A DNA stretch of 64,000 nt from an uncultured Coprococcus sp. (GTDB lineage Bacteria; Bacillota; Clostridia; Lachnospirales; Lachnospiraceae). This document shows, piece by piece, positions 25,002 to 34,238 of this stretch. Location: NCBI GenBank assembly GCA_934247115.1, contig CAKQIY010000003.1, positions 76,531 through 140,530 on the forward strand, given 5' to 3'. Position numbers and translations under genes: made by a program. Position 1 is the first letter of the stretch; the number at the start of each line of letters is the position of its first letter. Below the pieces are notes generated by a model. It was not told the origin of the DNA and ran no database searches. It saw only the letters and a program-made list of their open reading frames with translations.

Positions 25002-26168
25002 TCAAAGCTTAACAATTTCGTGAAGCGGTCTCTTTAACTTCTTTCTGGTCAGCTCTATAAGTCCAAGCTTTGTGATATCTACGAATTTGGCTGGTACCGG
25101 ATCATCTGCCAGCTCTCTTATCAGTGTATCACGTATCCTGAGGATATCATCGGGATTCTTCATATTTATAAAGTCTATGACTATTATTCCGGACAGATTG
25201 CGGAGCCTTAACTGATGGCATGTCTCGATGGCTGCTTCGGTGTTGACCTTCAGCATATGCTGTTCCATATCTCTGCCAGATATGGCTTTGCCGGTATTAA
25301 CATCAACCACCACCATGGCCTCTGTCTGCTGGATTATAAGGTAGGCCCCTGATTTAAGCCATACTCTCTCCTTCAGAGCCCCCTCCACCTCTTTATTGAG
25401 GTTGTAGATCGCTGAGAGCGGACATCCTGAATCTGTATGAAGTGTTATGTCAATTGTTCCAGGCTGTTTTTTTTCTACGTAATCCTCAAATGCATGGAAT
25501 ATTTCTTCATCATCCGTTACAAGTGAATCCAGCTTATTGCTCCCCATGAAGGTTATATTTTCTATGTATTCAGGAGGGTTCCGGTACAGGCATGAGAAGC
25601 ATTTTCTTGCGGCTGCAGTCTTCAGGATCTGCTGAAGACGACCGCCCAGCTCATTCAGTTCACGTTTTATGAGTTCAGGGTCCGCATCCGCAGCATTTGT
25701 CCTGATGATACAACCCATACCCGCCGGGAGTGTATTTCGCGCGATGTCCTTAAACTCATCCCGGAGCTTTCTGCTGCTTATCTTGTTCGATACACCGATT
25801 TGTTCCCCGGTGTGAACCACACAGTAATCCCCGCGGATGGTGAGCTCCGATGAACCAACAGGGTTCTTGGTCTTGACTGCGTCACGGCTGATCTGAACGA
25901 CTATCTCATCGCCGATCCTGAGCTTTGTGTGCTCCCTGCCATCGGCGTATATAATATCATTGTCATCCAGACTGTAGTAGCAGGGAAGTCTATCACCATA
26001 ATCCACGAAGCAGGCATTTATATTATTTACAATATTTGCCACCTTGCCCACATAAATATTGCCGAGGACTGTACTGTCCTCTGACAGGTTAAGATCTGTG
26101 ACTTTGCCATCCTGTATAACAGCCTGTAATATTTTGTTGTCGTAGTGTGTAACTACCAGCTTTCTCAT
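25002..26168 (-). CDS. Ribonuclease E/G family protein, short form
   Basis: A 388-residue RNase E/G catalytic-core protein. An S1 domain occupies about residues 34-120 ('GNIYVGKVANIVNNINACFVDYG'). The DNase-I-like nuclease domain has catalytic Asp residues in 'AMVVVDVNTGKAIS' and 'GIIVIDFINM'. It ends at 'LGLIELTRKKLKRPL' just where canonical enzymes continue to the CPxC zinc-link, so that motif is absent. RNase G/E enzymes cut single-stranded RNA in rRNA maturation and mRNA decay. Position beside rplU-rpmA is a known clostridial linkage. GGGGAATAT precedes the ATG. Confidence 0.92.
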   Translation of the reverse strand: MRKLVVTHYDNKILQAVIQDGKVTDLNLSEDSTVLGNIYVGKVANIVNNINACFVDYGDRLPCYYSLDDNDIIYADGREHTKLRIGDEIVVQISRDAVKTKNPVGSSELTIRGDYCVVHTGEQIGVSNKISSRKLRDEFKDIARNTLPAGMGCIIRTNAADADPELIKRELNELGGRLQQILKTAAARKCFSCLYRNPPEYIENITFMGSNKLDSLVTDDEEIFHAFEDYVEKKQPGTIDITLHTDSGCPLSAIYNLNKEVEGALKERVWLKSGAYLIIQQTEAMVVVDVNTGKAISGRDMEQHMLKVNTEAAIETCHQLRLRNLSGIIVIDFINMKNPDDILRIRDTLIRELADDPVPAKFVDITKLGLIELTRKKLKRPLHEIVKL

Positions 26169-26214
26169 GTGATATTCCCCTTATAATCTTTCAAATATAC
26201 GGTCAGGCAGACTC

Positions 26215-26913
26215 TTAGAATGGTGAACCGGCCTTGTATAGAGGCATTATATTGCCATCAGGGCCATCCATGTACGTCTCCAGTCTGTGAATATGATAAT
26301 GGAACTGGTTGTGACTGACACCCGAATACGCACAGAGGGCCTGCATGACGAGCTCCGGCTTGAGGTTGTATTCACTTCCGGTTGAAAGGAGCATATATAT
26401 CTGATCATCCCTCAGCTCGCAGGCCATGATACCTGGCTTTATATTCTCCTCGCGTTCGCTCTTCTTAGTTTTTTTCAGGATAACTATCTGATCCTGCGAC
26501 ATGAAGGATTCCACGCTGTCCAGTATACTATGCCGTTCTTCAGTTCCTGCTTTGTCAAGGAATGATATGACATAGTCCGATGCTGACACAACTGACATGG
26601 AGTTCTTCGCATCATCGGGAAGAAGCACACACTCAGTGACCTTCATCTCGTCAACCGATACGGCATTCAATGCGTTGATCATCTCTCGGGATGTTGTAAC
26701 TGATTCAAATTCGCCGTCAAAGTACTCACCGTCGGAAGTGATACCCATGGCCAGCGGCGCGGCAAATGAGATGATCTGGTGGGGCGAATATCCCTTGGAA
26801 TAGCACACATCCAGACCGGCACGCCTTATCTCCTTCTGAAAATATCTCATGACGTCAAGATGTCCTATGAATCTCAGATTGCCGAGCTTGGAGTATTTAA
26901 TTCTTATTTTCAA
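26215..26913 (-). CDS. DUF2344 (TIGR03936) radical-SAM partner protein
   Basis: A 232-residue protein of the DUF2344/TIGR03936 family, recognised by 'KLGNLRFIGHLDVMRYFQ' and 'YSKGYSPHQIISFAAPLAMG'. In many bacteria this domain is fused to, or encoded next to, the B12-binding radical SAM protein found just upstream. Its reaction is unknown. I choose TTG at 26913 because GGAGGAGG lies eight bases upstream; a longer frame begins deeper in the neighbour. It overlaps the radical SAM gene by 17 bases, indicating coupled translation. Confidence 0.9.
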   Translation of the reverse strand: MKIRIKYSKLGNLRFIGHLDVMRYFQKEIRRAGLDVCYSKGYSPHQIISFAAPLAMGITSDGEYFDGEFESVTTSREMINALNAVSVDEMKVTECVLLPDDAKNSMSVVSASDYVISFLDKAGTEERHSILDSVESFMSQDQIVILKKTKKSEREENIKPGIMACELRDDQIYMLLSTGSEYNLKPELVMQALCAYSGVSHNQFHYHIHRLETYMDGPDGNIMPLYKAGSPF

Positions 26914-28765
26914 AGCATACACCTCCTCCAAATCTTGCGGCACCGCAGCCGGAACACTGCTGTCTGCAGTTAGGGGTTACCTTTTCATTCTGTGCGTTCT
27001 CCCACTCTCTCTCAAGAAACTTTCTTGTGACGCCGATATCGATGAAATTCCAAGGAAGTATCTCATCCACACTTCTATCCCTGTAAGTGTAGAAATCTAT
27101 ATCCAGACCATTTTTTGCCATGGCATTGTCCCAGTTTTCCTTTTTGAAGAACTCTGTCCATGCGTCAAATATCTGCCCGGCCTTATAGACATCATATATT
27201 ACATCGCATAGCTTTCTGTCACCTCTCGCAAGCAAGCCCTCAAGTATGGTGATATCTGCCTCGTGGTACTGGAATTTGAGGCTCTTATGGTTCTTCTCTG
27301 CGCGGAATCTGTCCTTCACAAAGTATGCACGTTTTACAAATTCCTCAGGTCTGATCATCGGAGCCCACTGGAATGGAGTGAATGGCTTTGGTACAAAGTA
27401 TGATGCCGATGCGGTGACCATGACACGTCCGTTTCGTTCTTCTCTTGGTATATTTGCAAAGAAAAGTTCTGTGATCTCCTCTGACAGATCTGCAATTCCT
27501 GCAATATCGTCATATGTCTCGGTAGGAAGTCCCATCATGAAGTAAAGCTTTACCTTGTCCCAGCCGCCCTTGAAGGCTTTCAAGGCACCATCCATTATGT
27601 TCTCCTTGGTGAGACCCTTGTTTATGACATTTCTGAGTCTCTGTGTTCCAGCCTCCGGAGCAAATGTAAGGGAACTTTTCTTCACGTCCTGGATCTTGCT
27701 CATGACATCCAGAGAGAAGGCATCTATACGCAGTGAAGGAAGAGAGATGTTTACATGCTCATTATCCATCTTCTCTATCAGACAGTCTGTGAGTTCTGGA
27801 AGTTCCTCGTAATCGCTGGATGACAGACTGCTGAAGGTTATCTCTTCATGCCCTGTGCTCGCAAGCATTTTCTCAGCATAGCCCTTTAACAGATTGACAT
27901 CCTTAGGTCTGGTTGGTCTGTATATCATTCCCGCCTGGCAGAATCTGCAGCCTCTTATACATCCACGCATGATCTCAAGCACAACCCTGTCCTGAGTGAG
28001 CTTCATGAATGACACAACAGGCTTTTCGGGGTATGTGACTTTGCTGTGATCCATGACTACCGTCTTGGTTATCGTGGCAGGCACATCAACATATCTAGGT
28101 ACAAATGAAGCTATTGTGCCATCTTCCTTGTATGTGACCTCATAGAGCTCAGGAACATATAATCCTGGAATGTTGGACACCTTTATGAGAAACTCTTCCC
28201 TAGTCATATCAGAGTGCTTGTACTCTTTGTAGAGTTCAATAAGCGCATCGTAGGACACTTCACCCTCACCCATATAGAATATGTCAAAGAAGTCCGCTAT
28301 AGGCTCAGGGTTATATGAACATGGTCCTCCGCCTATAACAAGTGTATCTCCCTTTTTCCTGTCCCGCGTGCGGAGTGGTATCCCGGCCAGATCGAGCACC
28401 TGAAGAATGTTGGTGTAGCACATCTCATATTGGAGTGTTATTCCAAGGAAATCAAAATCCTTTATAGGATCCTGGGATTCCAGTGCAAACAGAGGAATGG
28501 CATGCTCCCTCATCTCTGCGTCAAGGTCAGGCCAGGGTGAGTAGACTCTCTCGCACCATGTGTCCTCTCTTCTGTTGAACATATCGTACAGTATCTGTAT
28601 ACCGAGATGAGACATTCCTATCTCGTATACATCAGGGAAACACATGCAGAAACGCACATCCACCTTGTCCTTGTCTTTCATAACACTGTTGTATTCTCCG
28701 CCTATGTATCTGGCGGGCTTTTCAACCTTCATCAGTATTTCATCCGGTAAAGCTAATTTTCTCAT
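26897..28765 (-). CDS. B12-binding radical SAM protein (TIGR03960)
   Basis: A 622-residue protein with an N-terminal cobalamin-binding-like domain (about residues 35-200, 'VIGGGPCSYNPEPIADFFD') and a radical SAM core. The cluster motif is CxxxCxxC in 'IMRGCIRGCRFCQAG', near residue 270. The C-terminus is Cys-rich ('CRQQCSGCGAARFGGGVC'), perhaps for an added cluster. Radical SAM chemistry is certain by motif, but the substrate is unknown. Its conserved pairing with DUF2344, an RNase E/G and rplU-rpmA suggests a link to RNA or ribosome modification, which is inference. Confidence 0.92.
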   Translation of the reverse strand: MRKLALPDEILMKVEKPARYIGGEYNSVMKDKDKVDVRFCMCFPDVYEIGMSHLGIQILYDMFNRREDTWCERVYSPWPDLDAEMREHAIPLFALESQDPIKDFDFLGITLQYEMCYTNILQVLDLAGIPLRTRDRKKGDTLVIGGGPCSYNPEPIADFFDIFYMGEGEVSYDALIELYKEYKHSDMTREEFLIKVSNIPGLYVPELYEVTYKEDGTIASFVPRYVDVPATITKTVVMDHSKVTYPEKPVVSFMKLTQDRVVLEIMRGCIRGCRFCQAGMIYRPTRPKDVNLLKGYAEKMLASTGHEEITFSSLSSSDYEELPELTDCLIEKMDNEHVNISLPSLRIDAFSLDVMSKIQDVKKSSLTFAPEAGTQRLRNVINKGLTKENIMDGALKAFKGGWDKVKLYFMMGLPTETYDDIAGIADLSEEITELFFANIPREERNGRVMVTASASYFVPKPFTPFQWAPMIRPEEFVKRAYFVKDRFRAEKNHKSLKFQYHEADITILEGLLARGDRKLCDVIYDVYKAGQIFDAWTEFFKKENWDNAMAKNGLDIDFYTYRDRSVDEILPWNFIDIGVTRKFLEREWENAQNEKVTPNCRQQCSGCGAARFGGGVCFENKN

Positions 28766-28839
28766 AAAATAATATCCTTAAATAAATTTCTTGTGATCTT
28801 ATCATCTGATATTTCCAAATGGAAATATTCAATTACAGC

Positions 28840-28879
28840 AAAAGAGATGCGCACGGAATATCCGTATTTCGTGCGCATC
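28840..28879 (-). terminator. Terminator after DUF711 gene
   Basis: A GC-rich stem pairs GATGCGCACG (28846-28855) with CGTGCGCATC (28870-28879). On the minus strand it is followed by TCTCTTTTGC. It lies 53 bases beyond the DUF711 stop codon. Confidence 0.8.
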
Positions 28880-28931
28880 CTCTATATCTATAGCATATCA
28901 GGACCGTGATCCTATACCACGTTATCCGGTA

Positions 28932-30296
28932 TTAGTTTTTGAAACTATGGATAGGGGCTGGAATACGTCCACCTCTGTTGACAAACTTATCGCATGCAAA
29001 TCTGTTGACAGGCATGATAGGTGCGTATCCGAGGAGTCCGCCAAATTCAGCCTGATCGCCAACGGTCTTACCGATAACAGGGATAAGTCTCACTGCGGTT
29101 GTCTTCTGGTTGATCATGCCAAGAGCCATCTCATCAGCAATGATTCCTGATATCGTTGCAGGTGATGTATCACCAGGAATTGCAATCATATCAAGACCTA
29201 CTGAACATACGCAAGTCATAGCCTCAAGCTTCTCAAGAGTTAATGCTCCTGCTGAAACTGCATCGATCATTCTTTGGTCCTCAGATACAGGGATGAATGC
29301 ACCGGAGAGTCCTCCTACATATGATGAAGCCATAACTCCGCCCTTCTTAACCTGATCGTTGAGAAGCGCAAGAGCTGCTGTTGTACCAGGAGCTCCGGCG
29401 TATTCAAGGCCGATCTCCTCAAGGATCTCTCCGACACTGTCTCCAACTGCAGGTGTAGGGGCAAGTGACAGATCAACTATACCAAATGGCACGTCGAGCA
29501 TCTTGGATGCTTCCTTTGCAACGAGCTGTCCGACTCTGGTCACCTTGAACGCTGTCTTCTTAATGGTCTCACAGAGTACTTCGAAGTTCTCGCCTCTGAC
29601 TTTCTCAAGGGCTTTCTTTACAACACCAGGGCCGCTGACTCCGACGTTGATAACACAGTCTCCCTCTGTGACACCGTGGAATGCACCAGCCATAAATGGG
29701 TTGTCATCCGGTGCATTACAGAATACTACAAGCTTTGCACAACCGATGGAATCTGCTTCCTTGGTGAGCTCGGCTGTATCTCTGATCATCTCTCCAAGGA
29801 GCTTAACTGCATCCATATCTATACCGGTCTTGGTTGAACCTACATTTATAGAACTGCACACCTTTCCTGTGCTCGAAAGAGCCTCAGGGATAGAACGGAT
29901 AAGAAGCTCATCTGCAGGAGTCATACCCTTATTTACAAGAGCTGAATATCCTCCGATGAAGTTGACACCAATAGTGTCTGCCGCTCTGTCCAGAGCCTTT
30001 GCAATCTTCACGAAATCACCTGCGGTCTTACATACTGAACTACCCACAAGTGCTATCGGTGTTACAGAAACTCTTTTATTGACGATAGGTATACCATATC
30101 TTCTTGATATCTCCTGACCTGTTGATACAAGATCCTTGGCATATGTTGTTATCTTGTTATATATCTTCGTACATGTATCATCCACATCTGTGCCTACACA
30201 ATCCAAAAGACTGATTCCCATTGTGATGGTACGAACATCCAGATTCATGTCTGAGATCATCTTATTGGTCTCGATTACTTCATTTATGCTAATCAT
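28932..30296 (-). CDS. PFL/DUF711 family protein (UPF0210)
   Basis: A 454-residue protein of the UPF0210/DUF711 family, structurally related to pyruvate-formate-lyase-like folds. Stretches such as 'NVRTITMGISLLDC' style N-terminus (here 'LDVRTITMGISLLDC'), 'GVSGPGVVKKALE', 'PTPAVGDSVGEILEEIG' and 'PGDTSPATISGIIADEMA' are characteristic. No catalytic role is established. It lies 36 bases after an ACT-domain gene, a nearly invariant pairing that suggests amino-acid-sensing control. The length matches the family (~450). Confidence 0.92.
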   Translation of the reverse strand: MISINEVIETNKMISDMNLDVRTITMGISLLDCVGTDVDDTCTKIYNKITTYAKDLVSTGQEISRRYGIPIVNKRVSVTPIALVGSSVCKTAGDFVKIAKALDRAADTIGVNFIGGYSALVNKGMTPADELLIRSIPEALSSTGKVCSSINVGSTKTGIDMDAVKLLGEMIRDTAELTKEADSIGCAKLVVFCNAPDDNPFMAGAFHGVTEGDCVINVGVSGPGVVKKALEKVRGENFEVLCETIKKTAFKVTRVGQLVAKEASKMLDVPFGIVDLSLAPTPAVGDSVGEILEEIGLEYAGAPGTTAALALLNDQVKKGGVMASSYVGGLSGAFIPVSEDQRMIDAVSAGALTLEKLEAMTCVCSVGLDMIAIPGDTSPATISGIIADEMALGMINQKTTAVRLIPVIGKTVGDQAEFGGLLGYAPIMPVNRFACDKFVNRGGRIPAPIHSFKN

Positions 30297-30332
30297 GTAT
30301 ATCCTCTTTTCTGTCTGTCAGACTGTATATTA

Positions 30333-30605
30333 TTAGATTCTGTGCATCGTCTCAAAGATCTTCTCGTGCTGTACCTTTATCTGTACTCCGATCTCTTCTC
30401 CGATCTGTCCGAGCTCTGATGCGATGAGCTCTGTTGATTTGGATGACTCCTGTGTATCAACCACCATCATCATGTTGAAGTACCCTGCAACTATAGTCTG
30501 TGATATGTCCAGTATATTGATCTGGTTGTTTGCCAGATATACACATACCTTAGCTGTGATTCCCACGCTGTCCTTACCTACTACAGTTATGATTCTTTTT
30601 TTCAT
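30333..30605 (-). CDS. ACT-domain protein (UPF0237)
   Basis: A 90-residue single ACT domain of the UPF0237 family: 'ITVVGKDSVGITAKVCVYLA' followed by 'NILDISQTIVAGYFNMMMVVD'. ACT domains bind small ligands such as amino acids. AAGGAGG lies close before the ATG. It is first in a two-gene unit with the DUF711 gene and probably regulates that partner; the ligand is unknown. Confidence 0.93.
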   Translation of the reverse strand: MKKRIITVVGKDSVGITAKVCVYLANNQINILDISQTIVAGYFNMMMVVDTQESSKSTELIASELGQIGEEIGVQIKVQHEKIFETMHRI

Positions 30606-30679
30606 TTCATTTATCCTCCTTGTTGATGATGGAACCTGTACATACAGAACCCCATCTTATTCACTCCTAAAAATTTCAC

Positions 30680-31477
30680 CTACGCCTCTATGGCGGACAT
30701 AGGCAAGTCTCTTCTGGCAACTGCCAGTCCAAATTCCCTTACATCGCTGGCGTATGAATTGTTCTCAAGCTCCAGCTTGACTGTCTCGTATGCCAGTTCT
30801 TCAAAATTATTCTCCTTGCTCAGATGTCCAAGAAGAATTCCCTTCACATGATCATTCAGAAGCCTGTAGATGAGCTGTCCGGATAATTCATTGGACAGGT
30901 GGCCATAATTGCCAAGAATACGTCTCTTGAGGTAATAAGGATATGGCCCCGCCTCAAGCATTCTGACATCATGATTGGCTTCAACTACCATTATATCTGA
31001 GTTGTCAAGCTTATCTACTATATAATCATTATAATTGCCCATATCTGTTGCTATGGACACCTTTTTGCCATCTCCATACAGGCTGTAGCATACCGGATCC
31101 GCTGCGTCATGCCAGATGGATGACGGATCAACGGTTATATCCTTTATCAGTATCTTTTCATCGGGACGGATCTCATGAAACAATCCTTCATCGATACTGC
31201 CAAGGGATGTCATCTTCTTCATCTCAGCTATGGTTCCCGCAGTGGCATATATAGGAACACCATGCTTTCTTGCCAGAACACCTATGCCCTTCACATGATC
31301 TATATGCTCATGTGTTACAAGGACACCATCGAGCTCAGACGGCTTTATTCCCTCATCCTTAAGGGCGTTTTCAACCCTCTTGCAGCTTATGCCTACATCC
31401 ACAAGAAGATGGGTATCGCTATTGCCGACGTAATAGCAGTTACCGCTGCTACCGCTTGCTATACTTAGTAATTTCAT
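30680..31477 (-). CDS. MBL-fold metallohydrolase, YycJ/WalJ-like
   Basis: A 265-residue metallo-beta-lactamase-fold protein with the metal-binding HxHxDH in 'VTHEHIDHVKGIG' (about residues 54-66), then 'IATDMGNY' and 'EANHDVRML', and a late 'GHLSKENN'. The pattern 'ASGSSGNCYYVG' at the N-terminus is typical of the YycJ/WalJ group, whose members act in wall or replication-linked processes; the nuclease-like activity is inferred. There is no walRK system here. Its start overlaps the previous stop as ATGA, so translation is coupled. Confidence 0.9.
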   Translation of the reverse strand: MKLLSIASGSSGNCYYVGNSDTHLLVDVGISCKRVENALKDEGIKPSELDGVLVTHEHIDHVKGIGVLARKHGVPIYATAGTIAEMKKMTSLGSIDEGLFHEIRPDEKILIKDITVDPSSIWHDAADPVCYSLYGDGKKVSIATDMGNYNDYIVDKLDNSDIMVVEANHDVRMLEAGPYPYYLKRRILGNYGHLSNELSGQLIYRLLNDHVKGILLGHLSKENNFEELAYETVKLELENNSYASDVREFGLAVARRDLPMSAIEA

Positions 31478-32913
31478 AATCTACTCTTCTGTTGTAATTT
31501 ATTTGCGCCATGTGACTGTGCGGTCCATGGTCTGAGATCCATATGACTGTAATATCTTCTGTCAAAGCCCTCAAGCTCACCGAGATTCACAGCAGTCAGG
31601 GTCTCTTTAAACGCATATATTCTATCAATAAAACTCTTATCAATCAAGCACTTATGTGCTCCGTGCAGGGATGTATTTCCTGCAAATTCTGATTTTCCCT
31701 GAAAACTGTCCGGAAAAAGTCCAAGGCTTACCGCACTTGATATATTGAGACTGCACCCGAAGCCTCCTGCCAGATATACACGTGATACGTCCTCTGCCGT
31801 TATCCCCGCCATATCCATGAGGGATTCTATCCCTGCACATATGGCTGCCTTTGCAAGGAGAAAGCTTCTGATCATATCCATGTCAATTGTCACTCCACCC
31901 GCAAGTCTGTAGCCTCCATCTATATACTGATCAACCAGGACACCATCGTCATTCACTATGTGCAGCAGATTGAGCCTGTTCAGCAGATCAAAGGCTGTGG
32001 TTGGAGCTGCAACACCTCTCCTCAGCATTCCCTCAAATGCCGGACCACATGCACATGAGGTGGCATAGCCAGTACCATTCTTTGCAAGTATAAGCTCTCC
32101 ATTTGTCCCAAGATCGGCAAACAACTGATATTTATCTGATCTGTCAATATCACAGACGACGGCTCCGCACAGTGCATCCGCTCCCACAAATGCGCTTAGA
32201 TTGGGAAGACATGTGACTTCCGCACTACCAAATCTTTTATCGTCAAAGAAATCCTCCCCTGATATGGTCATGCTGTCAGGATTCCTGACTTCAAATGGAG
32301 CATGTCCCAGGTTATCAAGTAGAAAACGTTCAAGTATAGCATTCATGGTCGTATTCCCGGATATCATTATACGTGATATATCCGCCAGATCAGATGTCAT
32401 ATCAGAAATCTCAGAGGAAAGTTTAGTGACAACAGAGCTTCTGAGCTTTGCCAGTCCATCTTCTGTGGAGCCTGTTCGGATCCTTGATATGACATCGCTG
32501 CCATATTCAATCTGCGGATTCATAAATCCACATCTGTCAGTGACGCTTCCATCAGACATATCTATCTGTTCTATGGCGATGGTCGTAGTGCCTAAATCTA
32601 TAGCTATGCCTATACCACGACCATCGCCATTATATACGTTGTGGGATTCATCAGCACCCTTGTACGAAGCAAGGACTGACGTATTATCCTCACCTATGGT
32701 TACTTGTATGTTATCAGTGATAGTGTAGGTACAGCTTTTTACCGTGCCCGCACCTTTTACATCCACCAGACATCTCTGACACCTTCCAAGACCTCCGCAG
32801 TTTCCACTGAACACATATCCGGCGCTGCACAGCACCTTGAACAGATTGTCACCGCGTCTGCAGGCGATTATTTTGTTGTCATTTACGGTTAAAGTGAGTT
32901 CATCGTTAATCAT
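31474..32913 (-). CDS. Ferredoxin-ASKHA protein, probable corrinoid-enzyme reductive activator
   Basis: A 479-residue protein with an N-terminal 2Fe-2S ferredoxin-like domain (ligand candidates in 'GNCGGLGRCQRC' and 'VKSCTY') followed by a DUF4445/ASKHA domain. ATPase-like motifs are 'IGIAIDLGTTTIAIEQ', 'MISGNTTMNA', 'LFADLGTNGELIL' and 'VYLAGGFG'. Relatives (RACo/RamA-like) use ATP and low-potential electrons to reduce inactive cob(II)alamin in methyltransferases. The metH at 50.3 kb lacks its own reactivation domain, making it a candidate client. I use ATG 32913; a TTG three codons earlier is possible, and the ribosome site is poor for both. Confidence 0.87.
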   Translation of the reverse strand: MINDELTLTVNDNKIIACRRGDNLFKVLCSAGYVFSGNCGGLGRCQRCLVDVKGAGTVKSCTYTITDNIQVTIGEDNTSVLASYKGADESHNVYNGDGRGIGIAIDLGTTTIAIEQIDMSDGSVTDRCGFMNPQIEYGSDVISRIRTGSTEDGLAKLRSSVVTKLSSEISDMTSDLADISRIMISGNTTMNAILERFLLDNLGHAPFEVRNPDSMTISGEDFFDDKRFGSAEVTCLPNLSAFVGADALCGAVVCDIDRSDKYQLFADLGTNGELILAKNGTGYATSCACGPAFEGMLRRGVAAPTTAFDLLNRLNLLHIVNDDGVLVDQYIDGGYRLAGGVTIDMDMIRSFLLAKAAICAGIESLMDMAGITAEDVSRVYLAGGFGCSLNISSAVSLGLFPDSFQGKSEFAGNTSLHGAHKCLIDKSFIDRIYAFKETLTAVNLGELEGFDRRYYSHMDLRPWTAQSHGANKLQQKSRL

Positions 32914-32928
32914 CGATATCAACTACAA

Positions 32929-34173
32929 TTAATTGTATATTCCCTTTGTCATGACTTCCTTTGGTTTGTAACCCTTATCAGCAAGTGTGTTGATTATGAG
33001 CTGCTTGTGCTCAGGACCAAATGCCTCCATAGTGATAACAAGCTCAACTGCTGAATTCCTGTTGATGGATACGAACTGGTTATGCTCAAGCTTGATGACA
33101 TTTCCCTGAAGATCCGCGATAACCTTCGAAATGTTCATGAGTGCACCCGGCTTGTCAGGGAGAAGTGTTGAAACTGTAAAGATCCTGCTTCTTGCAATAA
33201 GTCCATGCTGTACAAGTGAAGCAAATGTTATCATATCCATATTGCCACCTGACAGTATACTCACGACCTTGGCTCCTTTCACATCGAGATGCTTAAGTGC
33301 TGCCACTGTGAGAAGGCCTGAGTTTTCAACAAGCAGCTTGTGATTTTCAAGCATATCAAGAAATGAAACAATGAGTTCGTTATCCTCTACAGTTATAATA
33401 TCATCTATGTTTTTATGTATATATGGGAATATCTTGCTTCCAGGTGTCTTGACTGCGGTTCCATCAGCTATTGTATCAACATACGGAAGTGTCGTGACCT
33501 TCTTGTTCTTCAGCGAAACCTGCATGCAGTTAGCACCGGCAGGCTCAACACCTATGACCTTGATGTTTGGATTCATCATCTTAGCAAGTGTAGACACACC
33601 TGTTGCCAGACCGCCACCTCCGATAGGGACAAGGATGTAATCAACAAAAGGAAGTTCCTTTATGATCTCCATTGCAACTGAGCCCTGGCCTGTGGCAACA
33701 TCAAGATCATCGAAAGGATGAATGAATGTATAACCCTTATCCTCTGCGAGCTCCAGGGCGTATGCACATGACTCATCGTATACATCTCCATACAGTATAA
33801 CCTCAGCACCGTATGCCTTAGTTCTGTTAACCTTGATGAGAGGCGTAGATGAAGGCATAACTATGGTCGCCTTTACTCCATATGCTTTTGCTGCATATGC
33901 CACCCCCTGGGCATGATTTCCAGCTGAAGCTGTTATCAGTCCCTTCTGTCTCTCCTCATCTGAAAGTGTGCTTATCTTGTAATATGCACCTCTGATCTTG
34001 TATGCGCCGGTCTTTTGAAGATTCTCAGGCTTAAAGTATACCTTGTTGCCTGTTATCCCGCTGAAATAATCACTATATATAAGCTTTGTAGGGAGGACAA
34101 CCTTCTGTACAATGTCGTAGGCCTCCTCGAATTTCGCAAGTGTCAGTTTGTCTGTTGTGTTCTGTTCTGCCAT
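32929..34173 (-). CDS. ilvA: Threonine ammonia-lyase
   Basis: A 414-residue PLP enzyme that deaminates threonine to 2-oxobutyrate, entry to isoleucine synthesis. The PLP lysine is in 'KTGAYKIRGAYYKI', the phosphate-binding loop is 'PIGGGGLATG', and 'SAGNHAQGVAYAA' is also typical. The last ~85 residues form one ACT-type regulatory domain ('STLLPDKPGALMNISKVIA'), the TdcB/short IlvA class. It is far from ilvB/ilvC here, and follows ftsY by 65 bases, so it may read from that transcript. Confidence 0.95.
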   Translation of the reverse strand: MAEQNTTDKLTLAKFEEAYDIVQKVVLPTKLIYSDYFSGITGNKVYFKPENLQKTGAYKIRGAYYKISTLSDEERQKGLITASAGNHAQGVAYAAKAYGVKATIVMPSSTPLIKVNRTKAYGAEVILYGDVYDESCAYALELAEDKGYTFIHPFDDLDVATGQGSVAMEIIKELPFVDYILVPIGGGGLATGVSTLAKMMNPNIKVIGVEPAGANCMQVSLKNKKVTTLPYVDTIADGTAVKTPGSKIFPYIHKNIDDIITVEDNELIVSFLDMLENHKLLVENSGLLTVAALKHLDVKGAKVVSILSGGNMDMITFASLVQHGLIARSRIFTVSTLLPDKPGALMNISKVIADLQGNVIKLEHNQFVSINRNSAVELVITMEAFGPEHKQLIINTLADKGYKPKEVMTKGIYN

Positions 34174-34238
34174 CTATTAATGTCTCCTTACGTAAAAAAG
34201 TTCTTCTAAGTATTATATATAATTGAGTGCAGTTGCAA

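Noticed and set aside
29359..30117. A 252-codon open frame on plus, antisense to the DUF711 gene
   Set aside because: It is a frame shadow of a well-supported gene, has no ribosome site, and its translation is low-complexity Ser/Ala/Pro-rich sequence resembling no family.
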